From NCBI GenBank assembly GCA_002104985.1, contig MCGO01000079.1, positions 1 through 64,000 on the forward strand: DNA of 64,000 nt, in the 5' to 3' direction. The position numbers were made by a program, and so were the translations under genes. Below the pieces are notes generated by a model that was given only the letters and a program-made list of their open reading frames with translations, ran no database searches and was not told where the DNA came from. Shown here piece after piece: positions 1 through 9,791 of the stretch (within the stretch, counting starts at the first letter, position 1; every line of letters starts with the position of its first letter). The stretch is from Rhizoclosmatium globosum. Lineage: Eukaryota; Chytridiomycota; Chytridiomycetes; Chytridiales; Chytriomycetaceae.

Positions 1-2820
1 TTTGAACAAATTCTAGATTATACTTTAAGCTTGGCAACTACTTTTGGGGCAGATCAATTTCTTAATTTTCCAAGATATCAAAGCCCTGGTGTTTGGATCA
101 GCCACTTACATGAAGATTTGCCAAGGGATATTGAAAATCAATGGACTAAAAGTCAAGATTCAGCTGCTGGAGAACAAATAGCTGCTATTGGGCCTGGAAC
201 AGGATGGAGGCGGGAGGTATTGGACAACCTTATTGATAACATTCCAGATGAAGCCTATGGAAACTGCACCTTAGAAAGAGCTCTTAATGAGCACATGGAA
301 GAATTTAGAAATAACAATATTCTTTCTACACAAGATGGCTCAAAATTTAATGTTGATTTATCCAGCTCAAGAAGTAAACTAAAGAAATTTCTAGAGTTGG
401 TTACTTCAAACATTAAGAAAGTTGTTAATTGGGGTGACAATAGCCTGCAGTTGGTTTCAGATTATTCAGGAGATATTGATTCAGATTTCTTTCATTCAAA
501 ACAATTGGAGGACGTTGTTCACAGAGGATTTTGTGACTTTCTCCCAAAATCGGACTTCAAATTTATTTTAGAGAAAAAAGTAGGATTGCTTAATTTATAC
601 GTAAACTTTAGTCTAATTGTCGTTCTCTAGATTGGTTATCAGGTTAATCGACCTACAGGTGAATTTGATAACAATAATGTTGAAATTATGGAGTTAAAAG
701 ACTTGGGAGACTTAAAGAATGTTCAGATTGGGGAAGTTAAGGGTCAAAACTTTAGAGTGTATCTTGTCTATAATGCATTGCCTGATAATATTTCGTTGGA
801 TAATTTTACGACTCTTCTTTGGGACAAAGCTATTGCACCAACATTAGAGGAACTTATGCCGTTTTCAAATTTGCAACGTATTACTCATGACGCAAAAGGA
901 AAACAATTAAACTCAATGATTGGTAGGCAAGGAATGAGATTCCCTACATGCCCTGCTGAAGGATCAAATCTTACTGGGTTTTCAGCCGCATTTCAATCAA
1001 AAATTGATCAAAATGAGTTACTTAAATCAATTTTGGGAGACTACTTTTTTCTTGGCATTCATCAAGGTGTAAAAGATCTGTATACATCTGAAATCTACAT
1101 GGGCTCAGCTGTACCTCCAAGAACTCTACCCAGCTGGAGAAACGGCCATCCCCTTTATAAACGTCTTAACTCAGCAATTGGCCAATCAACAAAGCCCAGT
1201 GCTGATTTTCAAGCTGTTGATGGTGGTTTCAACATAATGTTTGAAAATACTGTTGAGCGTGTAGGCACAACAGTATTTGCCAATATTAAAAATTGGAAAA
1301 GACTCTTTGATTCTATGGGCTTTGAAGTGGAGAAAAATATTGCATTGGGCTGTATTCATTGGGGTGGCATTACTGCAAAGCCAAAACAGCAGTGTACTCA
1401 TAAAGGTATTTTCAAAGTTATTGTATACCCTGGGATCAAGTACCTGTTAGTGGATCATGTTGATGCTGATTATGGATATTCAAGCATAAGTGTTGCTGAG
1501 ATTATGTCAAACCCTGTTCAAACTCAGAAAAAAGCAACATATTTCAAAGACTATATCAAAAAAGCACATCACAAAAGCTATTGCCTCAGAGTAGAAATAA
1601 GGGGAACACCTGATGCTGTAAAACAGTTTCAGCAGAGTATGATGCGTGACATTCAAAGACTAGATGCCAAATTTAAATCTCACCTGGTTTCGTGCCATCA
1701 AACAAAAACAATTCTGACATACATAGAGCATAGAATAACTTGTTTGAATACTCTCGTTCATTTGGTACATGCTTTCTTGAAAGTAAAACCAAACACCAGA
1801 ATTTACTTGGAAGAAACTGCAAATTACATCCACAAAGAATACATAACTCTGGTTTCTCAGCCTCCTGGTTATCGTGCACAGCAATTTGATATCTTTACTA
1901 TGAATTACTTTTTCCAGCAAATTCAGGTTTTTGGAGGCATTCCAATTGAGGCATTTCCTATATTCCATATGCTTGCCCACCCTGAGTTAATAACAGTTAC
2001 TGAATACCGAAATCAACTTCCAAGGAAACTTAAATCGTACAATTTATCAAAAGACCAACTTACCATAGAATCAAGGAAGCGAAAGCGAGGAGACACCAGG
2101 CCCATCAATGTTATGAACAGACAGTTGCATCCAGACCAAGTTTCAAATGCTACTTTGGTTCATTATCGCCCCTCTGAACAGCATATTATTTCGACACCAA
2201 ATGCAATAACCCTTGATCAACAAATTGAAGAATTAGTGGGTTTGTTGGTCCCTACGTTAATAATGGAACTCCCTTCCAATCTTAAACGATATCCACAACA
2301 TGAACAAAGTATGCTTGATGCAGTGGAAATAACAACTTTAGGACTGAAAAGGTTAATTGATCCTTACAATCGATACCCCTATCATGTTGTGAAAGAAACA
2401 GGTTCAGCTGATAAAATCAACACTTATGAAAAAAAATTAGCCAAATTTGTTAATTTCAACTTATCTGAAGTTCAGAGTTACTATATGACAAAGGGAACAA
2501 AGTTGGGACCTTTTGCTGGATACTTTGGAAGGCTAGTTAACCATATTAAAAGTTTTGACTCAGCCATAATTTTTGGTAATCGTTCAGCCGCGAATGCAGC
2601 AAGAGAGACATTTCGAGAGAAGTTAACAATTGCACTGAGAAATAAGTTAGAAGTATTGCCATCAGCAGGTCTTACAACAAATAATGTAATGTGGGCGAGC
2701 CTGACCATTGATACTGACCAAGGAAAGATGCAATTCTTACGAGTGTTTCACAGGGATGGTCTTATGGGTGCAACATACAGCTCAAAGTCAACTGGGTTGG
2801 TTTATCTTCCTTCTGTATAA
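1..2820 (+). CDS. Large protein of unknown function, 5' end outside window
   Basis: I do not recognise this protein. The reading frame is open from base 1 with no obvious start, so the gene begins upstream. An intron at 580-630 (GTAGGA...TTCTCTAG) joins two frames in phase (183 codons after the ATT-preceding exon's first usable codon at 31, then 729 codons), so at least 922 residues are encoded. I see no signal peptide, membrane helix or zinc-binding cluster. A basic patch RKRKRGDTR near the middle of exon 2 could be a nuclear localisation signal. The absence of stops over 2.2 kb and a clean intron argue for a real gene. It ends directly against a SINE-like repeat and lies in the repeat-rich compartment, so it could belong to a large mobile element, but no transposase or polymerase motif is visible. 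Confidence 0.6.
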
Positions 2821-2821
2821 C

Positions 2822-3175
2822 ATTATTTCTCTCTTATCCAAGGAATAATAAAGACTTTTTGGTTTCCTTTAAACAAAGACCTCCAAATGATACTTTTAAC
2901 CATGTGTTTATTTTCAAAAATCTGCAGAGTTACATTGGTACAGTGGTTATTCCCTGAGTTGGTAGATATTAACACCCTGGGTTCAACACCCAAAAGGGTG
3001 AACTTTTGATAGTAGCATGGTAGCATGGTAGCATGAATTTTGGTAGCATGGTAGCATGGTAGCATGGTAGCATGGTAGCATGAATTTTGGTAGAATGGTA
3101 GCATGGTAGCATGGTAGTATGGCACCATGAATTTTAGGTATGATGGCAGGATACCAGCAAAGTAGCATAGGAGAG
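2822..3175 (+). repeat. SINE-like repeat with tRNA-derived region and (GGTAGCAT)n tail, copy 1
   Basis: A stretch starting CATTATTTCTCTCTTATCC recurs almost unchanged at 12562. About 115 bases in comes a tRNA-like segment with an A-box-like TGGTACAGTGGTTATTCC (about 2937) and a B-box-like GGGTTCAACACCC (about 2980). A tail of GGTAGCAT octamers follows, broken by GAATTTT. A polymerase III promoter layout plus a simple-repeat tail is the structure of a tRNA-derived SINE. On the minus strand the tail spells repeated MLPCYHAT, which is not a real protein. Confidence 0.6.
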
Positions 3176-3392
3176 AATTCAAGATTAGTGTTAAAAGACT
3201 GACTTTTGCAGGTCTAAAAAATATCAGCCTGACTATTTATACTGAACAATTTTTGGTAGCATCATTCTCATCTTATTGCAACATCCAAAAGCTTTTCAGA
3301 TTGTTTTTTCAGTAACCTTAGAAATAGTTTATCTATTTGGTGAGGCATGGACTCAATGTAGCTACGTCTTTTTTTCATGATGCAAGTTTGAT

Positions 3393-3598
3393 TTAGTACA
3401 GTGGTTAATCATTGTGGTAGCAAATGTGAATGCTCCTGGTTCAAACCCCAAAGGGTGGCTTTTGGTAGCATGAATTGGTAGCATGGTAGCATGGTAGCAT
3501 GAATTGGTAGCATGGTAGCATGGTAGCATGGTAGCATGAATTGGTAGCATGGTAGCATGGTAGCATGGGTCTAACCCAACTAACCCAAGAGTATAGAA
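3393..3598 (+). repeat. SINE-like repeat with tRNA-derived region and (GGTAGCAT)n tail, copy 2
   Basis: A diverged relative of the repeat at 2822. It has an A-box-like AGTACAGTGGTTAATC (about 3396), a B-box-like GGTTCAAACCCC (about 3440), then GGTAGCAT octamers to about 3567. It closes with GGGTCTAACCCAACTAACCC followed by GAGTATAGAA, the same closing sequence as the copy near 12.95 kb. The segment before the A box is unlike the other two copies, so the head may come from a different tRNA gene or a related subfamily. Confidence 0.5.
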
Positions 3599-4904
3599 GG
3601 GCTTCGCGCGCAGACCAGGCCCTCTCTAACACACTGCCTTTCTTCACCATAGAGTTCCCAACCTCAATCAAAGTGTTTTCAGGGATTCGATCATAAATTG
3701 CTTGCTGAGCTGCAGTTCTGTGGTTCAGGTAATCTGCTGCTGTTTTTGGTCTGAAGGGGTTTGCAGTTCCAGGTGTGCGTCCACCACGCCCAACTCGACC
3801 ACCAGCAGTGTGTCCATTACGATTAGCTACGCTCTCCTCATTACTAGTTGTTTGAGGTGCTCTAGTTTGCTCTCTCCCATGAGCAAGTTCCTTGATGAGC
3901 TGTTTCATCTCCAACAGCTCTTTGCGCATTTCCTCCATTTGTGCTTCAGCTCTAGCAGCTCTAGCATTGGCTTCACGATATAATTGTTCCCAGTTACTTG
4001 GTTGGGATTGTTGCTGTTGTTGTTGGTGTTGCTGGACTTGGTGCATTTTTGACTGACTCTCAGCCAACAACTCCTGACTGCCACCACCGCTTCCAGACAC
4101 CATATTCCCACTCAAATTCGCTCTATTTTCACCCACGAACTTGTTTGAAGCTGCTGGGACTTGTACAGGGGCTCCTGGTGCAGCGCTGGCTAACTTTTCG
4201 ACCGTTGGAGCGATTTCCTCCAAACCAGCGTCGATTTGAGCGAAGATATCAGTAGAATACCTGTTTAAATTTTGAGAAGGTTCCGTTGGGGCGATCACCT
4301 GCTGCATAGCTTTTTCACTTGGCACCCCAACTCCAACAGCTCCAGCAGACTCATTCCCACTCATGGCATCCTGAAACACCTCCATTGTGTCTGAATCCGC
4401 ATCAGATGCATCTCCAGAAGAGCTGGAAGGTCTAAGTCTCTTTGATGGAGGTTTGGCTGATTGTTTGGCAGTTGGCTGGAACTTCAATGTAGTCTGCTTT
4501 GGACCAGCAGTCTTAGAGGCCATTCCAGTATGTTTAGCCGCTGGTTGCAGGGTACTATACGCAGCTTGAATAGTTTCCAAGGTATGTGCAGTAGAAGGGC
4601 CAGCTGCCTTCATTGACTCCTCCAACCTGCACTTCTTTGTGCAAGCCTGGCAGCCGAGCTGAATGCGTCTGGCACCGAATGAGAGTACATTTCCACCAAC
4701 TCCATGCGATTTCATTGATGGTTCATTGCACTTGCAGTTTGGACAGCGCAACAACGGTTGGATCGCAGTTGCGAGTCTACGCTCCCAGAACTCGAATCGT
4801 TCTGGTCGATTGTTTGTCGAAAGCTTGAGCATGTCTTCGAGTACTTCCTCCTTTGGGGGGAAGAGCACTGTAGGCTGCGACTGTTGTCTTGATGTTGTCT
4901 CCAT
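3599..4904 (-). pseudogene. LINE-type ORF1 (Gag-like) fragment
   Basis: The minus strand is open from an ATG at 4904 for about 435 codons. It shows a cysteine cluster near residues 54-92 (CPNCKCN ... CQACTKKC), a serine/acidic low-complexity stretch, a glutamine run, a coiled-coil segment rich in E, K and L, and a GRVGRGGR RNA-binding-like patch near the end. These are features of an ORF1/Gag-like protein of a non-LTR retrotransposon. The frame does not end naturally: it runs through a decamer boundary (3589-3598) into the octamer repeats. No reverse transcriptase follows, so only the 5' part of the element is here. A LINE reverse transcriptase piece on the same strand at 12.2-12.55 kb may be from the same family. 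A host gene is possible but less likely. Confidence 0.5.
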
Positions 4905-4936
4905 ACACACCGTATCTGTTTGAAGACAACAATTTC

Positions 4937-4970
4937 CTCCTAACCCTAACACTAATCCAAGAGTATAGAA
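4937..4970. repeat. Telomere-like tract with GAGTATAGAA boundary
   Basis: CCTCCTAACCCTAACACTAA followed by GAGTATAGAA lies just upstream (minus-strand sense) of the ORF1 fragment. The CCCTAA units match the fungal telomere repeat TTAGGG read on the other strand. The same decamer ends the fragment on the other side. Confidence 0.6.
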
Positions 4971-5068
4971 GCAAGCCATGACACACTATAGTTTTATGTA
5001 AATCAGTTGATTGTCAGGGCTCTGTTGATTTATTTTTTGTAGACGGATAACATTTGACTTTAATACTC

Positions 5069-8000
5069 TTATACATCTTCTTCTTCCTCTTTGTTGTGCA
5101 CTACACTCAACCCAAATGCTTCAGGTTTTCCATCTTTGTTGGGATTTTGCATCATTGATTCTTTCCATTTGTCTTCTGTAACACCTCTTATATTTTCCCA
5201 GCAAGAGTCATCTAGCAGCACTGTGAAAGCTTCTCTGTCTAACAGTAATATCCCTCTCGTGTTCAGTATTGCTTTGAAGCGTTGAATGCAGGCAATCATC
5301 CTGGTCTTATCTTCATCAACCTGGAATGTGTCCAAAATCCCTTATATATTGTTAGTTAGAGCATGAAGAAGAAAACACTACCTTCAGATTCAAACGATAG
5401 TGCATACTCAAAGAAGTACACTCTTGATGTAAACCCATATATGAGCTGTGCTGCATAGATTGGTTTTACTTGAGCTTCTGATGTCAGTGGCAAGTGATTG
5501 TAGGAGACTTGTGTAAAAAAAGTCCCACGTATTTCATTAGTATGTGGCTTTGGGCCACGATGCATTGCGAGAGCATGAAAGAAATTATACGCTCCAACTG
5601 TGCAGTCATCAAATGCTGAGACTAATTAAAATTGCAACCATGAAAATTGAAAGAAAAAGACTTACCAATTTTGAACCTGGACACATCTTCTTCAGAAAGA
5701 AGATCTGAACCAATTAGGGGGAGGTAGTGTTTCAAGCAGTATTCCCAGTCTTTCCCTTTTGCTTTACCAGTTTCTACATCAAATATAATTTCTTGGGCAT
5801 CATTTGGAAGTTTTTGAACATGAGAAACCTCCCTAGATGAGTTGAGTCAAAGTTTAGTATTGAAGTTGAAAATACAAAATGTGTACTTATTAGGTTGAAA
5901 CTGGAAAAACTCAGTTCCCCTTTTTGAATTAGTCAAGTGAACAATGTTGCATAGTTGATAATAAGATGGTCCTTGACAATGTTTGACTTGGTTGTAGCTG
6001 AGACTCCCAAAACCCCATAAAAACACAGAACCAGATGAATGTAAATGAGATTTTCTGAATTGTACTTCTGGCACACGTGACTTTGCTAACTGTTCTGTTG
6101 ATAATAGACAATCATTCAAAGCTTTTCTTATTTTTTCCCAGTGATGTTGTGGGTTAAGATGCTGTGCATACTCTAATTTTTGAGCTTCTTGAATAAATTC
6201 ATCAGTAGATTTAAACGGTAATGCGAATTGAAGGCCTGTAATGCGCATTGAATCTTGCTCTACTGTTACAAGTGTAGGATCTTGATGAAGTGTTATAGTC
6301 TTTTTCAAATAATCTATATCTGGCTTGGTTTGCAGTAGTTGGTTTACAGTTGGACTTTCAAGACTCAGAAGTTGCAAGCTGATAACACCAATGAGAAACC
6401 AAATATTTGAATCCAGTTTCAAAGGCAAACATTGGCAAACACCCAACTTATTGAGATTGTCAATAATTGTGTCTAACTTAGTAATTTCAACAATAGGTGG
6501 TGCTGGAGATTTCGGTTGGATAAAATTGTAACACTGAGCGTATGGATTCTGATTTAATTGATTACATTTAGTAATAATAGATGCAAAATCCAAAATGCTG
6601 CCTCCTTTTATAATTCCCATCTTCAAGACCCATCCTCTATTTCCTTCTTTTTGCAAGGCTTTGGAAACAGTCTTCGCACACATTTCCACTTTGACTTACA
6701 GAATGTTCAACATGATGGAGCTTTTGGCATCCTTTGCACTTTTCGTTGTCAGGGCATAGTTTCTCACAATCAAGACAAACTCCTAAAGTATAGGCTGCAT
6801 TAGTGTCATTTGATTCCACTCTACTGCTGCTACCATCAGACTCTGAAGTGACCACGGGTGCAGAGGAAGCAGAGCCAGTGTTTGAAATTACAGGGGCACT
6901 TGTTGCAGAAGGAAATGACTTCATTCTTGACATTTCTTGAATCTCTGTCAATGTAGCTTGCAACAATGAGTAAGTAGAGTGTTTTAATAAAATAAATGAA
7001 ATCTTACATGAAGTCCTTTTTCGTGATTCTCGAGACCCAATGCCTTGAGTATGCATACCAAGATTAACTTTAGCCATCTCTCCCTTTTTCGGTGATGAAG
7101 CAGCAGTTTCTGGTTTATCTTTGTCCAACTGCTGCTTTTTCAATGCATCAAACTTTTTGAGGTGAGCTTGTTCTATTTTTTCTCTTTCAGCTTTTGGAGT
7201 TGCAACAAACTTTCCTGAATGAAGAGACAGAAGTGTAGTAGAATTAGCTGGAACAAGGGAAGTACTTGACTTTTGATAAGTAGGTGTAGTAAGAAGTCTC
7301 GAAGTTGAAGCAGGAGTAGTATTCAATTCTCCTCTCTGACTGGAAATAGGATTTTTGGCAAATCTTTGTGGTCGTGCAAAAATCACACTTTCAGCTTCAG
7401 AATCAGAATCAGAATCAGAATCAGAATCAGAATCACGATCCAAATTTTTCTGTTGAGATCTTGATGAATGTGTAATTGGTTCAAGTGTATCAAGGGATGA
7501 CCCACTGCAGCTTGAAGAATTGTCTGGGAAACCATCTGAATTAAAATCAAGCATTAATGATTCAGAATCATCAAAATCTTTTAGAGGGATTTTTTGTGTA
7601 TCTTGGTTTGAAGAAATTAGATTAATTCATAAGAACTGTAAACCAATGAAACTCACTGCTTGATGACTCTTGGTTACTTGCAACGGAGCTCTGTTGCTGA
7701 GTAGACATGAAAGATGAACTGGAGGATTGACTTCTTTGTGGGAAGGCTTGCTGTTGTTCTATCAGCTGCAGCATACTACGAGCTTCTGAGAGTTCCTTCT
7801 TGGTTTGCTTGAGCTCTTTCTTTAGACGCAAATTTTCTTCTTGAAGCTTTAGGTATTCTGGATGATTTGATGGTAAAATTTGTTGATGACTCTAATGCTC
7901 ATTCAGCTCATATTGTTCCCAAAATGGGCTTAATCACCTGATTTTCAAGTTGCATTGGCTCTACAAATTCAACAACTTCTGGCTGTGCTGTTGGTGGTTG

Positions 8001-8549
8001 TGCTTGTGGCTGTGTTTGATTTTGTGGCTGTGCTAGTGGATGTGGCTGTGTTTGATTTTGTGGCTGTGCTGGTGGATGTGGCTGTGTTTGATTTTGTGGC
8101 TGTGCTGGTGGATGTGGCTGTGTTTGATTTTGTGGCTGTGCTGGTGGATGTGGCTGTGTTTGATTTTGTGGCTGTGCTGGTGGATGTGGCTGTGTTTGAT
8201 TTTGTGGCTGTGCTGGTGGATGTGGCTGTGTTTGATTTTGTGGCTGTGTTGCTTGATGTTGATGAGCCTTAAAATACAATATTTAGTTATTTAAAAAATC
8301 AATAATTACTTGAAAACTTACATGAAGTTCTGTGGGCTGTGCTGGTTGCACTGCCTGATCAACTGCATTACCTTGTTCAAAAACCACAACATCAGGCTCA
8401 ATCTTTTTATAGTGTGTCTGTCTATGCTGTTGGCAACAGTACTTTTTCAAATTTCCTTGGGGATCTGTCTTTGTTATCATATTGAGATGCACAGGGAGAT
8501 GGCCAATCCTCTCAAAAATCTGGGCTCCATAAGATTCTAGTTTCTTCAT
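5069..8549 (-). CDS. Multi-exon protein of unknown function with Q/P repeat and Cys-rich segment
   Basis: A chain of minus-strand exons starts at an ATG at 8549 and ends at 5069. Plausible GT-AG introns separate the first exon (8549 to about 8322), a 12-residue repeat exon, an S/Q-rich coiled-coil exon, a long exon with a run of Asp-Ser pairs near 7390-7440, and a Cys-rich segment (CLDCEKLCPDNEKCKGCQ, about 6720-6780). After it, one frame stops at 6637 while another stays open to 5850. An intron from GTAAGT in the Cys-rich segment could link them, otherwise these are two genes. Downstream exons (about 5830-5690, 5620-5390, 5320-5069) encode ordinary globular-looking protein. I recognise no family. 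The N-terminal half looks disordered and may be regulatory or transposon-derived. Confidence 0.45.
8000..8260 (-). repeat. 36-bp coding minisatellite
   Basis: About seven near-perfect 36-bp units encode the 12-residue repeat QPQNQTQPHPPA on the minus strand, inside the large multi-exon gene. The first and last units carry small changes (PHPL, TQPQAQP). The three frames on the plus strand stay open across it only because the repeat is a multiple of three. Confidence 0.85.
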
Positions 8550-8970
8550 ATAGTTTTGTTTCCAAGTTTCTCTCTCTTGAAAAGGTATGCAGGCCTTAGA
8601 GTAGTATCCAGGGCACTATCATTGATTGTCAAGACATCCATCCACTAACACACAACTACTCACATGGCGTATGATAAACCGAAGTCTTTTACCCCCCTCT
8701 AGAACTTCAAGTCCAACAGTTTCTCCTGAGGCATTCAGCAACCACTTGTCAAAGCCAGTGGCCATGTTGTTTCTGAGAGACAATTTTTCAATGAGGATTT
8801 ACAATCAACATCCCATGAGCATGCCTTCCATCCACATTGATACCACCCCTTAGTGTCAACAATTTCAAGCAACATTGATACTATTAGTTCAAAGGCATCA
8901 AAGTAACTTGATTCAAAGAAGGGCCATCATAAAAGCAGCTGATCACCAAAGAGCTGGCAAAATGTAGCAT

Positions 8971-9033
8971 GCAGGGTCCGAACCGAGAGCGTTCAGATCT
9001 TGCGCCCAAGCTATTACCCACTGAGCCAAACCT
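8971..9033 (-). repeat. tRNA-like sequence, probably SINE head, copy 1
   Basis: Read on the minus strand this gives GGTTTGGCTCAGTGGGTAAT (A-box-like) and, about 35 bases on, CTCTCGGTTCGGACCC (B-box-like). The ends do not pair as a clean tRNA acceptor stem and the body continues into a shared TTTTGCCAG tail, so this is a tRNA-derived repeat and not a tRNA gene. Confidence 0.5.
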
Positions 9034-9180
9034 TTTGAAATAAAAAAATTTGTGTATTAACAAGGCTTTACTTAACAACAGATCCATCTTCAAAATGACA
9101 GACACCAGCTTCGACGCCAGGCAGACACCAGGCAGACACCAGGCAGACGCGAGCTTGGGCGTACTGGCAAAAAGCAGCGC

Positions 9181-9249
9181 ATAGGGTCCGAACCGAGAGC
9201 ATCTGGATCTTATCCCCAACTGTGTAACCACTAAACTACACCAGCACTT
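9181..9249 (-). repeat. tRNA-like sequence, probably SINE head, copy 2
   Basis: The minus strand reads GGTGTAGTTTAGTGGTTACA, then CTCTCGGTTCGGACCC and again a TTTTGCCAG tail. It shares the B-box region and tail with the copy at 8971 but differs in the A-box half. A short minisatellite of CAGGCAGACAC units (about 9105-9152) lies between the two. Confidence 0.5.
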
Positions 9250-9341
9250 CCTAGCTGGTTTTTTAACTATCAAAGAATATAAATTTCGACACCATCAGTC
9301 GACACCATCTATGGGGATTGATCCTAACTCTCCTAACTCTG

Positions 9342-9400
9342 GAGTATAGAACCCTAACCCTAACCCTTAGCCCTAATCCTAATTCTAACCCTAACCCTGG
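9342..9400. repeat. Interstitial telomere-like repeat with GAGTATAGAA boundary
   Basis: GAGTATAGAA at 9342 is followed by CCCTAACCCTAACCC and then degenerate CCCTAA-like units to about 9398. It directly abuts the 77-bp array. The tract is too short and degenerate to be a working telomere. Confidence 0.75.
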
Positions 9401-9406
9401 TTCAGC

Positions 9407-9791
9407 TTAAGGAATATGATTAATCCTATTATCCTATTATCCTATTCCTTAATCTCAGCCATTACTTATAAGGGGGGTTGACTTTAAGGAATAGGATTAA
9501 TCCTATTATCCTATTATCCTATTCCTTAATCTCAGCCATTACTTATAAGGGGGGTTGACTTTAAGGAATAGGATTAATCCTATTATCCTATTATCCTATT
9601 CCTTAATCTCAGCCATTACTTATAAGCCTGGTTCAGTTTAAGGAATAGGATTAATCCTATTATCCTATTATCCTATTCCTTAATCTCAGCCATTACTTAT
9701 AAGGGGGGTTGACTTTAAGGAATAGGATTAATCCTATTATCCTATTATCCTATTCCTTAATCTCAGCCATTACTTATAAGCCTATGTAGAG
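9407..9791. repeat. 77-bp tandem array, five copies, each with an inverted repeat
   Basis: Units begin TTAAGGAATA at 9407, 9484, 9561, 9638 and 9715, so the period is exactly 77. Within each unit TTAAGGAATAGGAT at the start is answered by ATCCTATTCCTTAA about 30 bases later, with ATCCTATT repeats between them, so one strand could fold into a hairpin. The link between units alternates: two copies are preceded by CCTGGTTCAG and three by GGGGGGTTGAC. Apart from the first copy (one G-to-T change) the cores look identical, which suggests recent amplification or ongoing homogenisation. Confidence 0.9.

Noticed and set aside
2983..3592. Minus-strand frames encoding repeated MLPCYHAT, also at 12563-12928
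   Set aside because: They are translations of the GGTAGCAT octamer array. All frames stay open because of the repeat, and composition is not protein-like.
7955..8294. Plus-strand frames of about 84-105 codons with a VDVAVFDFVAVL or WLCLILWLCWWM repeat
   Set aside because: Antisense of the 36-bp coding minisatellite; a by-product of repeat length being a multiple of three.
8971..9249. Functional tRNA genes on the minus strand
   Set aside because: A and B boxes are present but the acceptor and anticodon stems do not pair cleanly, and the sequence continues in a shared repeat body.
9407..9791. 77-bp array as a CRISPR-like array
   Set aside because: No variable spacers, unit far too long, eukaryotic context. 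It is an ordinary tandem repeat.
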